Assembly: GCA_018262975.1 (NCBI GenBank)
Contig: JADFDG010000020.1
Span: 1 to 64,000 of the forward strand
Origin: Gammaproteobacteria bacterium
GTDB taxonomy: Bacteria; Pseudomonadota; Gammaproteobacteria; Pseudomonadales; JADFDG01
Direction: 5' to 3'
Length of the DNA: 64,000 bases
Shown: in pieces, positions 28,516-40,300 of the stretch
Position numbering within the stretch: position 1 is the first letter of the stretch
How the letters are laid out: the number at the start of each line of letters is the position of its first letter
Notes under the pieces: generated by a model
Told to the model about the DNA's origin: nothing
Seen by the model: only the letters and a program-made list of their open reading frames with translations
The model's database searches: none
Program-made: the position numbers and the translations under genes

Positions 28516-29061
28516 ATGAAAGCCGTCATCGATCTGTTTGCCGGTCTGTGGAGCCAGCTGCGCAGCATGGGCCTGGTGTTCATGAACGCGTTCAAGAAGC
28601 GCGAAGTGATTTCCTACCCGGAAGTGAAGCCGTACGTGCCGCCCCGCTACCGTGGCCGCATCGTGCTGACCCGCGATCCCGATGGCCAGGAGCGCTGCGT
28701 CGCCTGCAACCTGTGCGCGGTGGCCTGCCCGGTCGCCTGCATCTCGCTGCAGAAGGCCGAGACCGAGGACGGTCGCTGGTACCCGGAGTTCTTCCGCATC
28801 AACTTCTCGCGCTGCATCTTCTGCGGCATGTGCGAGGAAGCCTGCCCGACCACGGCCATCCAGCTGACCCCGGACTACGAGATGGCCGAGTGGCGCCGCC
28901 AGGACCTGGTGTACGAGAAGGAAGACCTGCTGATCAGCGGCCCAGGCAAGAATCCGGACTACAACTTCTACCGCGTCGCCGGGATGGCGATCGCGGGCAA
29001 GCCGAAAGGCGCGGCCCAGAACGAGGCCGAGCCGATCGACGTCAAGAGCCTGCTGCCGTAA
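28516..29061 (+). CDS. nuoI: NADH-quinone oxidoreductase subunit I
   Basis: 181-residue ferredoxin-like subunit with two [4Fe-4S] clusters (N6a, N6b). Motifs: [12 protein letters not shown] and [12 protein letters not shown], each C-x2-C-x2-C-x3-C-P. An N-terminal amphipathic helix ([12 protein letters not shown]) anchors it to the membrane arm. The ATG at 28516 is preceded by GTGAGGA in the tail of nuoH; in-frame extensions upstream would overlap nuoH heavily and are rejected. Confidence 0.97.
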   Translation: MKAVIDLFAGLWSQLRSMGLVFMNAFKKREVISYPEVKPYVPPRYRGRIVLTRDPDGQERCVACNLCAVACPVACISLQKAETEDGRWYPEFFRINFSRCIFCGMCEEACPTTAIQLTPDYEMAEWRRQDLVYEKEDLLISGPGKNPDYNFYRVAGMAIAGKPKGAAQNEAEPIDVKSLLP

Positions 29062-29080
29062 CGGCCCGAGGACAACCGAC

Positions 29081-29572
29081 GTGGAAATCGCCTTCTATAC
29101 CGCCGCTGCCGTCGCCGTGATCGCGACGCTCGGCGTTGTCATCGGCAAGAACCCGGTGCACGCGCTGCTGTGCCTGGTGGTGTCACTGCTGGCCGTGGCC
29201 ATGGTGTTCTTCAGCCTTGGCGCGCCGTTCGCGGGCATCCTCGAGATGATCGTCTACGCCGGCGCCATCATGGTGCTGTTCGTGTTCGTGGTGATGATGC
29301 TCAACCTCGGCGAGGAAACCGTCGCCCAGGAAAAGCAGTGGCTGAAGCCCGGCGCCTGGGCGATGCCGGCGTTGCTGTCGGCGGTGCTGCTGGTGCAATG
29401 GTTGCTGGTGCTGCCGGAGTCTGCAGCCGCCGGCGCGCAGACCGTCGATGCCCGCCAGGTGGGCATCACGCTGTACGGACCGTACGTGCTGATCGTCGAA
29501 CTGGTGTCGATGTTGCTGCTGGCGGCGATGGTCACCGCCTGGCACATCGGCCGCCGCGAGCCCACGGAGTGA
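29081..29572 (+). CDS. nuoJ: NADH-quinone oxidoreductase subunit J
   Basis: 163-residue membrane subunit with five hydrophobic spans. [13 protein letters not shown] (~25-37) and [20 protein letters not shown] (~53-72) are the family signatures; the latter holds the pi-bulge helix that rearranges during turnover. It begins at a GTG (29081) preceded by GAGGA and sits 19 bp after nuoI and 4 bp before nuoK. Confidence 0.95.
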   Translation: MEIAFYTAAAVAVIATLGVVIGKNPVHALLCLVVSLLAVAMVFFSLGAPFAGILEMIVYAGAIMVLFVFVVMMLNLGEETVAQEKQWLKPGAWAMPALLSAVLLVQWLLVLPESAAAGAQTVDARQVGITLYGPYVLIVELVSMLLLAAMVTAWHIGRREPTE

Positions 29573-29576
29573 CGCC

Positions 29577-29885
29577 ATGAACTCGATTCCCATGGAACAC
29601 GGCCTGGCGCTCGCCGCCCTGCTCTTTGCCATCGGCTTCGCCGGCCTGCTGGTGCGCCGCAACATCCTGTTCGTGCTGATGTGCCTCGAAATCATGATGA
29701 ACGCCGCGGCGCTGGCCTTCGTGGTCGCCGGCAGCCGCTGGGGCCAGGCCGACGGCCAGGTGATGTTCATCCTGGTGCTGGCGCTCGCCGCCGCCGAGGC
29801 GGCCATCGGCCTGGCCATCGTCTTCCAGTTGTACCATCGCTTCCACACCCTGGACGTTGACGCAGCCAGCGAGATGCGCGGATGA
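29577..29885 (+). CDS. nuoK: NADH-quinone oxidoreductase subunit K
   Basis: 102-residue membrane subunit with three spans, an MrpC-like proton-channel element. The conserved Glu of span 2 is in [10 protein letters not shown] (~37) and a second in [10 protein letters not shown] (~71), both placed as in the known proton path. Four bp after nuoJ; its stop overlaps nuoL by four bases. An internal ATG at 29592 is an alternative start. Confidence 0.96.
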   Translation: MNSIPMEHGLALAALLFAIGFAGLLVRRNILFVLMCLEIMMNAAALAFVVAGSRWGQADGQVMFILVLALAAAEAAIGLAIVFQLYHRFHTLDVDAASEMRG

Positions 29886-31729
29886 ACCAGCTCTATCTGA
29901 CCTTCCTGTTCCCGCTGCTCGGCTGGCTGCTGCTGTCGCTGTCGCGCGGCAAGCTGTCCGAGAACGCCGCCGCCACCATCGGCGTCGGCTCGGTGGGCCT
30001 CGCGGCACTGACCACGCTGTGGGTCGGCATCGATTTCATGGGCAGCATGCCCGCCGACGGCGTGTACGTGCAGACGCTGTGGACCTGGTTCAGCGCCGGC
30101 GGCCTCGCGCCGTCGATCGGCCTGCACCTCGACGGCCTGGCGCTGACCATGCTCGGCGTGATCACCGGGGTGGGCTTCTTCATCCACCTGTTCGCCAGCT
30201 GGTACATGCGCGGCGAGGAAGGCTACAGCCGCTTCTTCTCGTACATGAACCTGTTCCTCGCCAGCATGGTCATCCTGGTGCTGGGCGACAACCTGCTGTT
30301 CCTGTACTTCGGCTGGGAAGGCGTTGGCCTGTGCTCGTACCTGCTGATCGGCTTCTACTACCGCGAGACGGCCAACGGCAACGCGGCGCAGAAAGCGTTC
30401 ATCATCACCCGTATCGGCGACGTGTTCATGGCCATCGGCCTGTTCATCCTGTTCGCCACCTTCGGCACGCTGAACATCGCCGAGTTGCTGGAAAAGGCCC
30501 CGCAGGCCTGGAAGGCCGGCGACCCGATGGCGCAACTGGCGGCGCTGATGCTGCTGGGCGGCGCCGTCGGCAAGAGCGCGCAGCTGCCGCTGCAGACCTG
30601 GCTGGCCGACGCCATGGCCGGCCCGACGCCGGTGTCCGCGCTGATCCACGCCGCCACCATGGTGACCGCCGGCGTGTACCTGATCGCGCGCACCCATGGC
30701 ATCTTCCTGCTGGCGCCGGACGTGCTGGACCTGGTCGGCGTGGTCGGCGCGGTGACGCTGCTGCTGTCGGGTTTCGCCGCGCTGGCGCAGAACGATATCA
30801 AGCGCATCCTCGCCTATTCCACCATGAGCCAGATCGGCTACATGTTCCTGGCACTGGGCGTGGGCGCGTGGAGCGCGGCGATCTTCCACCTGATGACGCA
30901 CGCCTTCTTCAAGGCGCTGCTGTTCCTCTCGGCCGGCGCGGTGATCATCGCCACCCACCACGAGCAGGACATCTTCAGGATGGGCGGCCTGCGCAGGAAA
31001 CTGCCGTTCGTGTACGCCTGCTTCCTGGTCGGTGGTGCCGCGCTGGCCGCGCTGCCGCTGGTGACCGCCGGCTTCTACTCGAAGGACGAAATCCTCTGGG
31101 AAGCGCTGGCCAGCGGCAACGAGCCGCTGCTGTGGGCTGGCCTGGCGGGCGCGTTCCTGACGTCCATCTACACGTTCCGCCTGATCTTCATCGCCTTCCA
31201 CGGCGAGGCGAAGACCGACGCGCACGCCGGCCACGGCATTTCGCACTACCTGCCGCTGGGCGTGTTGCTGGTGCTGTCCACCGGCGTCGGCGCGCTGATC
31301 CATCCGCCGCTGGCCGGCGTGCTGCCGGAGAGCGCGGGTGCCGCCGGCGGCCCGGCCAAGCATGACGTGGCGCTGATGTCCGGCGCGGTGGCCATCATCG
31401 GCATCGCCATCGCCGCCTGGTTGTTCCTCGGCAATCGCCGTCTGGTGACCGCGCTGGCGGATTCCGCTGTCGGCCGCTTCTTCCGCGCCTGGTGGCGCGC
31501 GGCCTGGGGCTTCGACTGGCTGTACGACGTGCTGTTCGTGCGCCCGTTCCGCTTCATTGCCCGCCCGGGTCGCGGCGACGGCATCGACCAGGCCGCCGGC
31601 CTGCTCGGCACGCTGTCGCTGCGCACGCACATCGCCCTTTCCAACCTGCAGGACGGCCGCCTGCGCCGCTACGCCTTCGTCACCGGCGTCGGCCTGGTGC
31701 TGCTGCTGTCCGTGCTGGCGTTCGCGTAA
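29882..31729 (+). CDS. nuoL: NADH-quinone oxidoreductase subunit L
   Basis: 615-residue antiporter-like proton-pumping subunit, the distal one with the long lateral helix. Hallmarks: [20 protein letters not shown] (~140-159, with the key Glu), [19 protein letters not shown] (~241-259) and S-M-S-Q-I-G-Y-M-type helix near 316. The length is typical. Translationally coupled to nuoK by ATGA overlap. Confidence 0.97.
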   Translation: MNQLYLTFLFPLLGWLLLSLSRGKLSENAAATIGVGSVGLAALTTLWVGIDFMGSMPADGVYVQTLWTWFSAGGLAPSIGLHLDGLALTMLGVITGVGFFIHLFASWYMRGEEGYSRFFSYMNLFLASMVILVLGDNLLFLYFGWEGVGLCSYLLIGFYYRETANGNAAQKAFIITRIGDVFMAIGLFILFATFGTLNIAELLEKAPQAWKAGDPMAQLAALMLLGGAVGKSAQLPLQTWLADAMAGPTPVSALIHAATMVTAGVYLIARTHGIFLLAPDVLDLVGVVGAVTLLLSGFAALAQNDIKRILAYSTMSQIGYMFLALGVGAWSAAIFHLMTHAFFKALLFLSAGAVIIATHHEQDIFRMGGLRRKLPFVYACFLVGGAALAALPLVTAGFYSKDEILWEALASGNEPLLWAGLAGAFLTSIYTFRLIFIAFHGEAKTDAHAGHGISHYLPLGVLLVLSTGVGALIHPPLAGVLPESAGAAGGPAKHDVALMSGAVAIIGIAIAAWLFLGNRRLVTALADSAVGRFFRAWWRAAWGFDWLYDVLFVRPFRFIARPGRGDGIDQAAGLLGTLSLRTHIALSNLQDGRLRRYAFVTGVGLVLLLSVLAFA

Positions 31730-31741
31730 CCGGGAGACACC

Positions 31742-33244
31742 ATGACGATTACCTGGCTTCTCCTCATCCCCTTCCTCGGCGGCCTGCTGGCGTGGCAGAT
31801 GGAGCGCGCCGGCCGCGATGCGCCGCGGCACATCGCGCTCGCCTGCACAGTACTCATGGTCGCCTTCAGCGCCGGTATCTGGCTGGGCGGCGACTTCAGT
31901 TACGGCCCCGGAGAGCACCCGTGGCTGGTCGAAGAGCAGGCACCCTGGATTGATCGCCTCGGCATCACCTTCCACCTGGCGCTGGATGGCCTCGGCCTGG
32001 TGATGATCGTGCTCACCGGCATCCTCGGCGCGGTCGCCGTGCTGGCCAGCTGGAAGGAAGTAACGCACCGCACCGGCCTGTTCCACCTGAACCTCATGTG
32101 GACGCTCGCCGGCGTGGTCGGCGTGTTCCTCGCCGTGGACCTCTTCCTGTTCTTCGTGTTCTGGGAAGTGATGCTGGTGCCGATGTACTTCCTGATCACG
32201 GTGTGGGGGCGCGACGTCGCCGGCGGCCTCACCCGCGCGCAGGCCGCCACCAAGTTCATGATCTACACGCAGGCCGCCGGCCTGCTGATGCTGCTGTCGA
32301 TCCTCGGCCTGGTATTGGCGCACGTCGATGCCACCGGCGTGCTCACCTTCGGGCTGGACGACCTGCGCAACACGCCGATGTCACCGACGGTGGCGTACGT
32401 GCTGATGCTGGGCTTCTTCATCGCCTTCGCGGTGAAGCTGCCGGTGGTGCCGCTGCACGGCTGGCTGGCCGACACCCACGCCGCCTCGCCGACCGCCGGC
32501 TCGGTGGACATCACCGGCCTGCTGCTGAAGACCGCCGCCTTCGGCCTGCTGCGCTTCGCACTGCCGCTGTTCCCGGAAGCGTCGCGCGACTTCGCGTACA
32601 TCGCCATGGCGCTGGGCGTGGTCACCATCGTCTACGGCGGCGTGCTGGCCTTCGCGCAGACGCACACCAAGCGGCTGATCGCCTACGCCAGCCTGTCGCA
32701 CATGGGCTTCGTGCTGATCGGTATCTACGCGGCCAACGTGCTGGCCATCCAGGGCGTGGTGATCCTGATGCTGGCCGGCGCGCTGTCCACCGCCGCGCTG
32801 TTCGTGATCGCCGGCCAGGTGTTCGAACGTACCGGCAGCTTTGACACCGCGACCCTCGGCGGCCTGTGGGCGCGCATGGCGCTGATCCCGCCGTTCGCAC
32901 TGTTCTTCGCCGCTGCCACCCTCGGCCTGCCGGGCCTGGGCAACTTCGTCGGTGAGTTCCTGGTGCTGTTCGGCGCCTGGCAGGTGGACCCGGCGCTGAC
33001 CGCCGCCGCCTGTATCGGCCTGGTGCTGGCCGCCGTCTATGCGCTGGCGCTGCTGCACCGCGTGTTCTATGGCCCGGCGAAAGCCGAGGGCGCGCTGGCC
33101 GGTGCGGACGTGCGCGAGGCGGCAGTGCTGTTCGTGCTCGCCATCCTGCTCGTGCTGCTCGGTCTGTACCCGCAACCGGTGCTCGACATGAGCGATTCGC
33201 TCGCCACCCGCATCGCCGGCGCCGTCGCCGTCGCCAGCCCCTGA
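31742..33244 (+). CDS. nuoM: NADH-quinone oxidoreductase subunit M
   Basis: 500-residue antiporter-like subunit. Conserved parts: [16 protein letters not shown] (~137-152, key Glu), [16 protein letters not shown] (~232-247, with the channel Lys) and [13 protein letters not shown]. The start at 31742 has CGGGAGA upstream, 12 bp after nuoL. It forms the second of three proton channels with NuoL and NuoN. Confidence 0.97.
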   Translation: MTITWLLLIPFLGGLLAWQMERAGRDAPRHIALACTVLMVAFSAGIWLGGDFSYGPGEHPWLVEEQAPWIDRLGITFHLALDGLGLVMIVLTGILGAVAVLASWKEVTHRTGLFHLNLMWTLAGVVGVFLAVDLFLFFVFWEVMLVPMYFLITVWGRDVAGGLTRAQAATKFMIYTQAAGLLMLLSILGLVLAHVDATGVLTFGLDDLRNTPMSPTVAYVLMLGFFIAFAVKLPVVPLHGWLADTHAASPTAGSVDITGLLLKTAAFGLLRFALPLFPEASRDFAYIAMALGVVTIVYGGVLAFAQTHTKRLIAYASLSHMGFVLIGIYAANVLAIQGVVILMLAGALSTAALFVIAGQVFERTGSFDTATLGGLWARMALIPPFALFFAAATLGLPGLGNFVGEFLVLFGAWQVDPALTAAACIGLVLAAVYALALLHRVFYGPAKAEGALAGADVREAAVLFVLAILLVLLGLYPQPVLDMSDSLATRIAGAVAVASP

Positions 33245-33254
33245 GCCGCACGCC

Positions 33255-34724
33255 ATGATCAACAACGATTCGCTCATCGCCCTGTTGCCGCAACTGGTCA
33301 GCAGCGCGCTCGTCATCGTCGTGATGATGCTCATCGCCATCCGGCGCAACTACAACCTGGTGGCCGGCGTCACGGTGGTCGGCCTCGCCGCCACGCTGGC
33401 AACCATCCCCTGGGCCAGCCAGGTGGCGCCGCAGACCGCCACCGCGCTGTTCATCGTCGACGGCATGTCGCTGTTCTACACCGGCCTGATCCTTGCCGCC
33501 GCCATCGGCAGCACGCTGCTGCTGTGGACCTACATGGAGAATGCCGCCGGCAACCGCGAGGAAGTGTTCCTGCTGCTGACACTGTCGGTGAACGGTGCCC
33601 TGCTGCTGGTGACCGCGCGCCACATGGCCTCGCTGTTCGTGGCGCTGGAACTCATGTCGGTACCGCTGTACGGCATGGCCGGCTACCTGTTCACCCAGCG
33701 CCGTTCGCTGGAAAGCGCGACCAAGTACCTGGTGCTGTCCGCCGCCGCCACCTCGGTGATGCTGTTCGGCATGGCGTTCCTGTATGCGCAGTCCGGCCGC
33801 CTGGATTTCGGCGGCGTGGCCGCGCTGTTCACCTCCGGCCATGGCCTCGATGCCTTCCTGGCCCAGGCCGGCCTGGTGCTGCTGATCGCCGGCCTGGCGT
33901 TCAAGTTGTCGCTGGCTCCATTCCACCAGTGGACGCTCGACGTGTACGACGGCGCGCCGGCGCCGGTGGGCGCCTTCCTGGCCACGGTCGGCAAGGTCGC
34001 CGTGGTGGCCGTGCTGCTGCGCCTGCTGCAGATGGGCGGCGTGTTCGGCGCCAACGGCGAATACCCGGCCGGGCCGGCTTACAGCCTGCTCAACGTGCTG
34101 GCGGTGGTGGCGGTGCTGTCGATCCTGGCGGGCAACCTGCTGGCACTGCGCCAGGAGAGCCTGAAGCGACTGCTGGCGGCCTCCTCGATCGCGCACTTCG
34201 GCTACCTGCTGGTGGCGATCGTTGCCGGCGGCGTGTTCGCCAACGAGGCAGCCGGCATGTACCTCACCGCCTACGTCTTCACCTCGCTCGGCGCCTTCGG
34301 CGTGATCAGCGTGCTGTCACAGGCCGGCGACGGCCGCGACGCCGACACGCTTGCTGCGGTGCGCGGCCTGGGGCGCCGGTCGCCGCTGCTCGCGCTGGCA
34401 CTGTCGGTGATGCTGCTGTCGCTGGCAGGCATTCCGCTGACCGCGGGCTTCATCGGCAAGTTCTACGTGCTGGCCGCCGGCATGGCGGCCGGGCTGTGGT
34501 GGCTGCTGGGCGCCGTGGTGATCGGCAGCGCCCTCGGCCTGTACTTCTACCTGCGGGTGATCGCCGCCATCTACGCGCCCGCCGAGGGCGAGCCGGTGCG
34601 CGTGGCGCACGGCATCGCCACCCTCACCGTGATCCTGGCGCTGGTGACGGTGCTGGTAATCGGCGTGTGGCCGCAGCCGCTGGCCCACACGCTGTACTTC
34701 GCGCCCATCGCCCAGGTTCCCTGA
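33255..34724 (+). CDS. nuoN: NADH-quinone oxidoreductase subunit N
   Basis: 489-residue antiporter-like subunit, last of the operon. Recognised by V-A-L-E-L-M-S-V-P-L-Y-G-M-A-G-Y (~130-145), the K-L-S-L-A-P-F-H-Q-W-T-L-D-V-Y (~217-231) channel region and S-S-I-A-H-F-G-Y-L. Fourteen hydrophobic spans are expected, which fits the length. No convincing rho-independent terminator is visible in the 159 bp before the downstream methyltransferase, so some readthrough is possible. Confidence 0.96.
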   Translation: MINNDSLIALLPQLVSSALVIVVMMLIAIRRNYNLVAGVTVVGLAATLATIPWASQVAPQTATALFIVDGMSLFYTGLILAAAIGSTLLLWTYMENAAGNREEVFLLLTLSVNGALLLVTARHMASLFVALELMSVPLYGMAGYLFTQRRSLESATKYLVLSAAATSVMLFGMAFLYAQSGRLDFGGVAALFTSGHGLDAFLAQAGLVLLIAGLAFKLSLAPFHQWTLDVYDGAPAPVGAFLATVGKVAVVAVLLRLLQMGGVFGANGEYPAGPAYSLLNVLAVVAVLSILAGNLLALRQESLKRLLAASSIAHFGYLLVAIVAGGVFANEAAGMYLTAYVFTSLGAFGVISVLSQAGDGRDADTLAAVRGLGRRSPLLALALSVMLLSLAGIPLTAGFIGKFYVLAAGMAAGLWWLLGAVVIGSALGLYFYLRVIAAIYAPAEGEPVRVAHGIATLTVILALVTVLVIGVWPQPLAHTLYFAPIAQVP

Positions 34725-34883
34725 GCACCCGCCGGGGCATCCCGGCGGACTTGCGCCGGGTCAAGGTCCCGGCCATCGAAGGTTTACCTCCCCCTCCGCC
34801 GCTGGCACAGTGCATCGACACGCTGCACCCGCCACCGCCATCCGGGCGGCCGGTTGCGTGCCAGCTGCTGCAGGGGAGTTGTC

Positions 34884-35540
34884 ATGTCATCGCTGGAAGA
34901 CACCTGGGGACGCGAGCGCCTGGTGGCGACGCTCTACGACTTCGGGGTGCACAACCCGGTGGTAGGGCGCGTTGCCGCGCTGGGACTGTGGGGCTTTGAC
35001 ATCCGTCGCCTGTTTTCCAGCATCGAGCGCCTGCGTGATGCCGCTCCCGGCAGCCGCGTGCTCGACGTACCTTGCGGCGGCGGTCTTGCGTTCGGAGGCC
35101 TGCAGGCCAACCACGGGCTGGATTACACCGCGCTCGATTTCTCGCCGGTGATGCTGCAACGCGCCAGCGCGCGCATGGAGAAACTGGGCCTCGACGGCAT
35201 CCGTTTCCGCCAGGGCGACGTCGGTGCCCTGCCCTTCGACGACGGCAGCATGGACCTGTGCCTCACCTACAACGGCGTGCATTGCTTCCCGGATCCCGCG
35301 CGCGCGGTGCGCGAGATGGGACGCGTGCTGCGCCGCGGCGGCGTGCTGCGCGGCTCGCTGGTGGTGCGCGATGCCGGCCTGCGCTACGACATGCTCATCG
35401 CCCTGTTCCGCCAGCGCGGCTGGTTCGGGCCGGGCTGCTCGCGCGACCAGTTCATGGGCTGGCTGGGCAGCGCCGGGCTGATGGTGCGCGCGGTGGACGT
35501 CAGCGGCGCCTTCGTGGTGTTCGAGGCGGTCAAGCGCTGA
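34884..35540 (+). CDS. Class I SAM-dependent methyltransferase
   Basis: 218-residue methyltransferase of the UbiE/Methyltransf_11 type. Motif I is V-L-D-V-P-C-G-G-G-L-A-F-G (~56-68), then D-F-S-P-V-M-L-Q-R-A (motif post-I, ~84-93) and L-P-F-D-D-G-S-M-D-L (~117-126, motif II). The substrate is not predictable. The ATG at 34884 follows GGGGAG; a frame starting ten codons earlier has no ribosome binding site. It is convergent with the allophanate hydrolase gene (12 bp between stops). Confidence 0.85.
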   Translation: MSSLEDTWGRERLVATLYDFGVHNPVVGRVAALGLWGFDIRRLFSSIERLRDAAPGSRVLDVPCGGGLAFGGLQANHGLDYTALDFSPVMLQRASARMEKLGLDGIRFRQGDVGALPFDDGSMDLCLTYNGVHCFPDPARAVREMGRVLRRGGVLRGSLVVRDAGLRYDMLIALFRQRGWFGPGCSRDQFMGWLGSAGLMVRAVDVSGAFVVFEAVKR

Positions 35541-35552
35541 CGCACCGGCCGG

Positions 35553-37328
35553 TTAACCCACGCTGGCAAGGAACTGCCGCCAGCCGCCCAGCGCGGTGAT
35601 GTCACGCGCGCCGGCGGCGGCACAGCCCTCGCCGATGAAGCCTTTGACCTGTCGCCCATCGTCCAGCTCGACCGTACCGATGCCCAGCGGCGCGGGGATC
35701 AGTTGCACGAAGTCCCCCCAGCGATCCGCCGGCAGCGACCAGCGTTCCGCGTCGATCGAACCGCCGCGCTCGCCGGGGGCCACGCGCACCAGTGCGGGAC
35801 GGAACGGTGGCCCCCCGGGCAAGGCATAGAAGCGGTAGCACGGCGCGGTGCGCACCGCTTCGCGGAAGATCGCGCCGCGGCCGGTGAGTTGGCCGTTGAG
35901 CGGCAAGCCGGACATGTGTGCGCCGCACACCAGGATGTCGATGCGCGCGACGTCGTCGCTGACCGCGGGCATCGCGGCACCGGACAGCGCCGGGAACAGT
36001 TGCGCCGCCAGCGCCAGCAAACGCGCATCGCTGCCATGATCGGCAAACAGCGTCACACCCGCCGGCACGCCACTGGCGTGGGCGCCGTGCGGTACGGCCA
36101 GCGCGGCCAGGTCGAGCAGGTTCATGAAATTCGTGTAATAGCCCAGCTCGCTGTTCAGTTGCACCGGGTTGGCCTCAACCTGCGCACGCGTGAAATGCGT
36201 GCCGATGGTGGGCGTGAGTATCGCGGTGACCGAAGCCAGCGTCGGTTCCACTGCCCGGCGCAACGCGGCCAGCCGGTACATGGCGGCAAACGCGTCGGCT
36301 GCCGCGAGGTGCTCGCCACCACCGATGATGGCGCGCGTCACCGGCAGCAGCGCATCCGGCTGCGTCGCCAGCAGGTCCTTCGCCACCAGGTAGCGCTCCG
36401 CCACCCACGGCCCCTCGTACAGCAACTGCGCTGCTTCCACGAAAGGCAGGAAATCGATCTCGACGATATCCGCGCCGATGCCTGCCTGTGCGACTGCCGC
36501 CGCGAACAGCGCCCGGGCCTCGGCATTGCCGAAGAAAGCCAGCTGGTCGTCGCGCGGCACCCCGATCACCGGTCGCGCAGGCAGCGTGGCATCCAGTGGC
36601 AGCGCGCGACTCCACGGGTCGAGCGGGTCGTGACGGCGCAGCAACGGCAGGAGCAGCGCCGCGTCGGCGAGGTCACGCGTGAACAGGCTGACGCAGTCGA
36701 GCGAACGACAGGCCGGCACCACGCCACGGGTGCTGAGCAAACCACGCGACAGCTTGACGCCGACCAGGCCGTTGAGCGCCGCCGGCACGCGTCCGGAACC
36801 GGCGGTGTCGGTGCCCAGCGCGAAGGCGACCTGGCCGAGCGCCAGTGCCACCGCCGAACCGGAGCTGGAACCACCGCTGATCACTGCCGGCACATACGCG
36901 TTCTGCACCTCTCCATACGGCGAGCGCGTGCCGACCAGGCCGGTGGCGAACTGGTCGAGGTTGGTCTTGCCGACGACGATGGCGCCGGCCGCGCGCAGGG
37001 CCGCCACCACCGGCGCGTCGGCATGCGCCATGCGCGCGAAGGCCGGGCAGGCCGCGGTGGTCGGCATGCCGCCAACATCGATGTTGTCCTTCACCGCGAA
37101 CGGGATCCCCCACAGCGGGTGGCTGGCCGGATCGAGCGCCCGCAGCCGATCGAATTCACGCGCCAGCGCGAGGTCGTCCGCCACCGTGATCCACACCGGA
37201 TTGCCGGCATGGCGGGCGATGCGTGCGCGCACCGTCGCAAACACCGCCTCGAGACTGGTGGCATCGGACAGGTAACCGTCACGCAACGCGGCGACGGTGA
37301 ACGGGATGGGAAAGTCATCGTTGCTCAT
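35553..37328 (-). CDS. atzF: Allophanate hydrolase
   Basis: 591-residue amidase-signature enzyme that hydrolyses allophanate to ammonia and CO2, the last step of the pathway here. The amidase triad is visible: Lys in F-A-V-K-D-N-I-D, and the two serines in S-G-G-S-S-S-G-S-A-V-A-L and D-T-A-G-S-G-R-V-P-A. The C-terminal ~150 residues (after ~440) match the AtzF C-terminal domain. The carboxylase stop lies just upstream: a GTG at 37340 overlaps it (GTGA), while the ATG at 37328, with TGAGG six bases upstream, is my choice. Last gene of the riboswitch-controlled operon. Confidence 0.92.
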   Translation of the reverse strand: MSNDDFPIPFTVAALRDGYLSDATSLEAVFATVRARIARHAGNPVWITVADDLALAREFDRLRALDPASHPLWGIPFAVKDNIDVGGMPTTAACPAFARMAHADAPVVAALRAAGAIVVGKTNLDQFATGLVGTRSPYGEVQNAYVPAVISGGSSSGSAVALALGQVAFALGTDTAGSGRVPAALNGLVGVKLSRGLLSTRGVVPACRSLDCVSLFTRDLADAALLLPLLRRHDPLDPWSRALPLDATLPARPVIGVPRDDQLAFFGNAEARALFAAAVAQAGIGADIVEIDFLPFVEAAQLLYEGPWVAERYLVAKDLLATQPDALLPVTRAIIGGGEHLAAADAFAAMYRLAALRRAVEPTLASVTAILTPTIGTHFTRAQVEANPVQLNSELGYYTNFMNLLDLAALAVPHGAHASGVPAGVTLFADHGSDARLLALAAQLFPALSGAAMPAVSDDVARIDILVCGAHMSGLPLNGQLTGRGAIFREAVRTAPCYRFYALPGGPPFRPALVRVAPGERGGSIDAERWSLPADRWGDFVQLIPAPLGIGTVELDDGRQVKGFIGEGCAAAGARDITALGGWRQFLASVG

Positions 37329-37336
37329 GAGGTACC

Positions 37337-40300
37337 TCACAGGTACTCACCCACGGCGAGCGGCGTGCCCGGCTGCACCTGCGCACCGGGCGACACCAGT
37401 ACGCGCTTGACGCGCAGCCGTCGCGGACTGGCGACGGGGATTTCCATCTTCATGGACTCGACGATGACCACCGGCATGCCGTCGTCCAGCACGTCGCCGG
37501 CCTTCGCGGCCACTTGCCAGACGCTGCCGGGCACGTGCGACTGCAACAGCACTTCGTTGTCCTGCAGTTGCACGTCGAGGTCTTCGCCGGTCTCCGCTTC
37601 CAGCGGCAGCATCAGGTCGCCGTGCCCGGCGCTGCGCCAGCGCTCGCGCTCGGCGTCGAAAGCCGCTTGCTGCACCTGCTTGAAGGCATCGATGCCGGCG
37701 GCATTCTCCGCGAGGAAGCCGTTGTACTCGCGCAGGCTGAATGTGGATTCCTCGATACGCAGCGAATAACCGCCGCGGGGGAACGCCTCGCGCATGTCGA
37801 GCAGCTCCTCGCCGCTGACCGGGAAGAAACGCACCTTGTCGAAGAAGCGCAGCAGCCACGGCTCGCTGAACTCCGGCGTCTTGCGCCAGCGGTTCCACAT
37901 CTGCACGGTGCGGCCGACGAACTGGTAGCCACCCGGCCCTTCCATGCCATACACGCACATGTAGGAACCGCCAATGCCCACGGCGTTCTCCGGCGTCCAG
38001 GTGCGCGCAGGGTTGTACTTGGTGGTGACCAGCCGGTGGCGCGGGTCCATCGGCGTGGCCACCGGCGCACCGAGGTAGACGTCGCCCAGGCCCATGACCA
38101 GGTAGTCCGCGCCGAACACGATGCGCTTCACCGCTTCCTCGTCGGCCAGGCCGTTGATGCGGCGGATGAACTCGATGTTCGACGGGCACCACGGCGCGTC
38201 CTTGCGCACCGATTGCATGTACTTCTCGATGGCCAGGCGCGTCTGCGGGTCGTCCCAGGACAGAGGCAACCAGACGGTGCGGGCCGGGACCGACATGTCC
38301 GCGATGCCGGCCAGCTCGCCTTCCGCACGGACCAGGATGTCCATGAGGCGCGAACGCGGCAGCCGCTTGCTGTCGTAGTGCACCTGCAGGGAGCGGATGC
38401 CCGGCGTCAGGTCGATGATGCCGTCGATGCGCGCCGCCTTCAGCCACTGCCACAGCGCGTGCACGCGGAAGCGCAGGTTGATATCAAGCACCAGCGGCCC
38501 GTACTCCACCAGCAGGTACCTGTCGCCCGCGGCGCGCCAGGTCACGCCGACCGGGTGCTCGCGCTCGCCGATGACGCGGATGATTGCCGGCGCGCGCAAC
38601 GGCTCGACGCGCGGCGGCGCCGGCGCGCGCAGGTCGCGGATCATGTCGTCCTGGGCCGCCTCGATCGCCACGGCAATCTCCGGTGCCACGGGCACGAAAC
38701 TGACCTTGTCACCCGGGCGCAACTGGCCGAGTTTCCAGCGGTCGGCGGCAATCACCGTGGCCGGGCAGACGAAGCCGCCGAGCGACGGGCCGTCCGGGCC
38801 GAGGATCACCGGCATGTCGCCGGTGAAATCCACTGCACCGATGGCGTAGGCGTTGTCATGGATGTTCGACGGGTGCAGCCCTGCCTCCCCGCCGTCGGCG
38901 CGTGCCCACTGCGGTTTCGGACCGATCAGGCGCACGCCGGTACGCGACGAGTTGTAGTGCACTTCCCAGTCGGTGGCGAAGAATGTCTCGATGTCGCCGT
39001 CGGTGAAGAAGTCCGGCGCGCCGTGTGGACCGTACAGGCAGCGCAGTTGCCAGTGGTTGCCGATTACCGGACGCAATTTTTCAGGCAGCGCCAGCGGCGC
39101 GCAGGGCTGCGCGACGGCGGCGAGGTGCAACACGTCACCGACGCGCAGCGTGCGCCCGCCGTGGCCGCCGAACTGCCCGAGGGTGAACGTGGACTTGCTG
39201 CCCAGGTAATCGGGCACCTGGATGCCGCCCTGCACGCACAGGAAAGCACGCGCACCGGTGCTGCCGGCGCGGCCGATGCGCAGCACGCCGCCAGCGGGAA
39301 TCCGCACGGTTTCCCACCAGGGCACTGGCCGTTCGTCGAGGGTGGCCGGGAGGTGTGCACCGGCCAGCACGATGGTCGCCGCCGTACGGAAGCGAAGGGT
39401 CGGGCCGTTGAGCGTGATCTCCAGGCCTGCTGCCCTGGTGTCGTTGCCAAGCAGGCGGTTGCCGAGGCGGAAGGCCAGGTCATCGAACGGCCCCGACGGC
39501 GGGACGCCCACGTCCCAGTAGCCCTGCCGGCCAGGGAAATCCTGCACTGTCGTGTGGGTGCCGCCCTCGAGGACGTCGATGGTCAATGGGTGGTAATCAA
39601 AGCCGTTCAGGTAGCGGGTCGTCATGTCGCCGCGCAGGAACACCGCGTCGTCGCACAACTGGCGCAGGTAGGCGCGGTTGGTCTCGATCCCCGCCACCGC
39701 GGTTGCATCGAGTGCCGTGGCCAGTGCTCGGATGGCACCCTCGCGATCGTCGGCGCAGGCAATCACCTTGGCCAGCATCGGGTCGTAGAACGGCGGTACC
39801 GTGAGGCCGGCCTCGATCCAGTGGTCGATGCGCAGCGACGCGCCATCCGCCGGCGGGAATGCGACGTGGGTGAGCAGGCCTGACTGGGGCCGGAAGTCCT
39901 TGCCAGGATCCTCCGCGTACAGGCGCGCCTGCACCGCATGGCCGCGCGGTTGCACGCGGATGCTCTCCAGTGGTGGCAACTCGCCGGCCGCTTGCAGCAG
40001 CATCAGCTCGACAATGTCGATGCCGGTGACCATCTCGGTGACGCCATGCTCCACCTGCAGGCGGGTGTTCACCTCGAGGAAATAGAAGGCCTCCGTCTGC
40101 GCGTCGTAGATGAACTCCACGGTGCCGGCGTTGGCGTAGTTGACCGCCGCCGCCAGCCGCACCGCAGTCGCGTGCAGGTCGGCGCGCACCGCGTCGGACA
40201 GCCCCGGCGCCGGGGTTTCCTCGATGACCTTCTGATTACGGCGCTGCAGCGAGCAGTCGCGCTCGCCGAGGGCGATCACCCCGCCCCGGCCGTCGCCGAA

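Noticed and set aside
23970-32323. Very long minus-strand open frames across nuoF-nuoM
   Set aside because: They mirror the codon bias of nuo genes on the plus strand, lack ribosome binding sites and have low-complexity composition.
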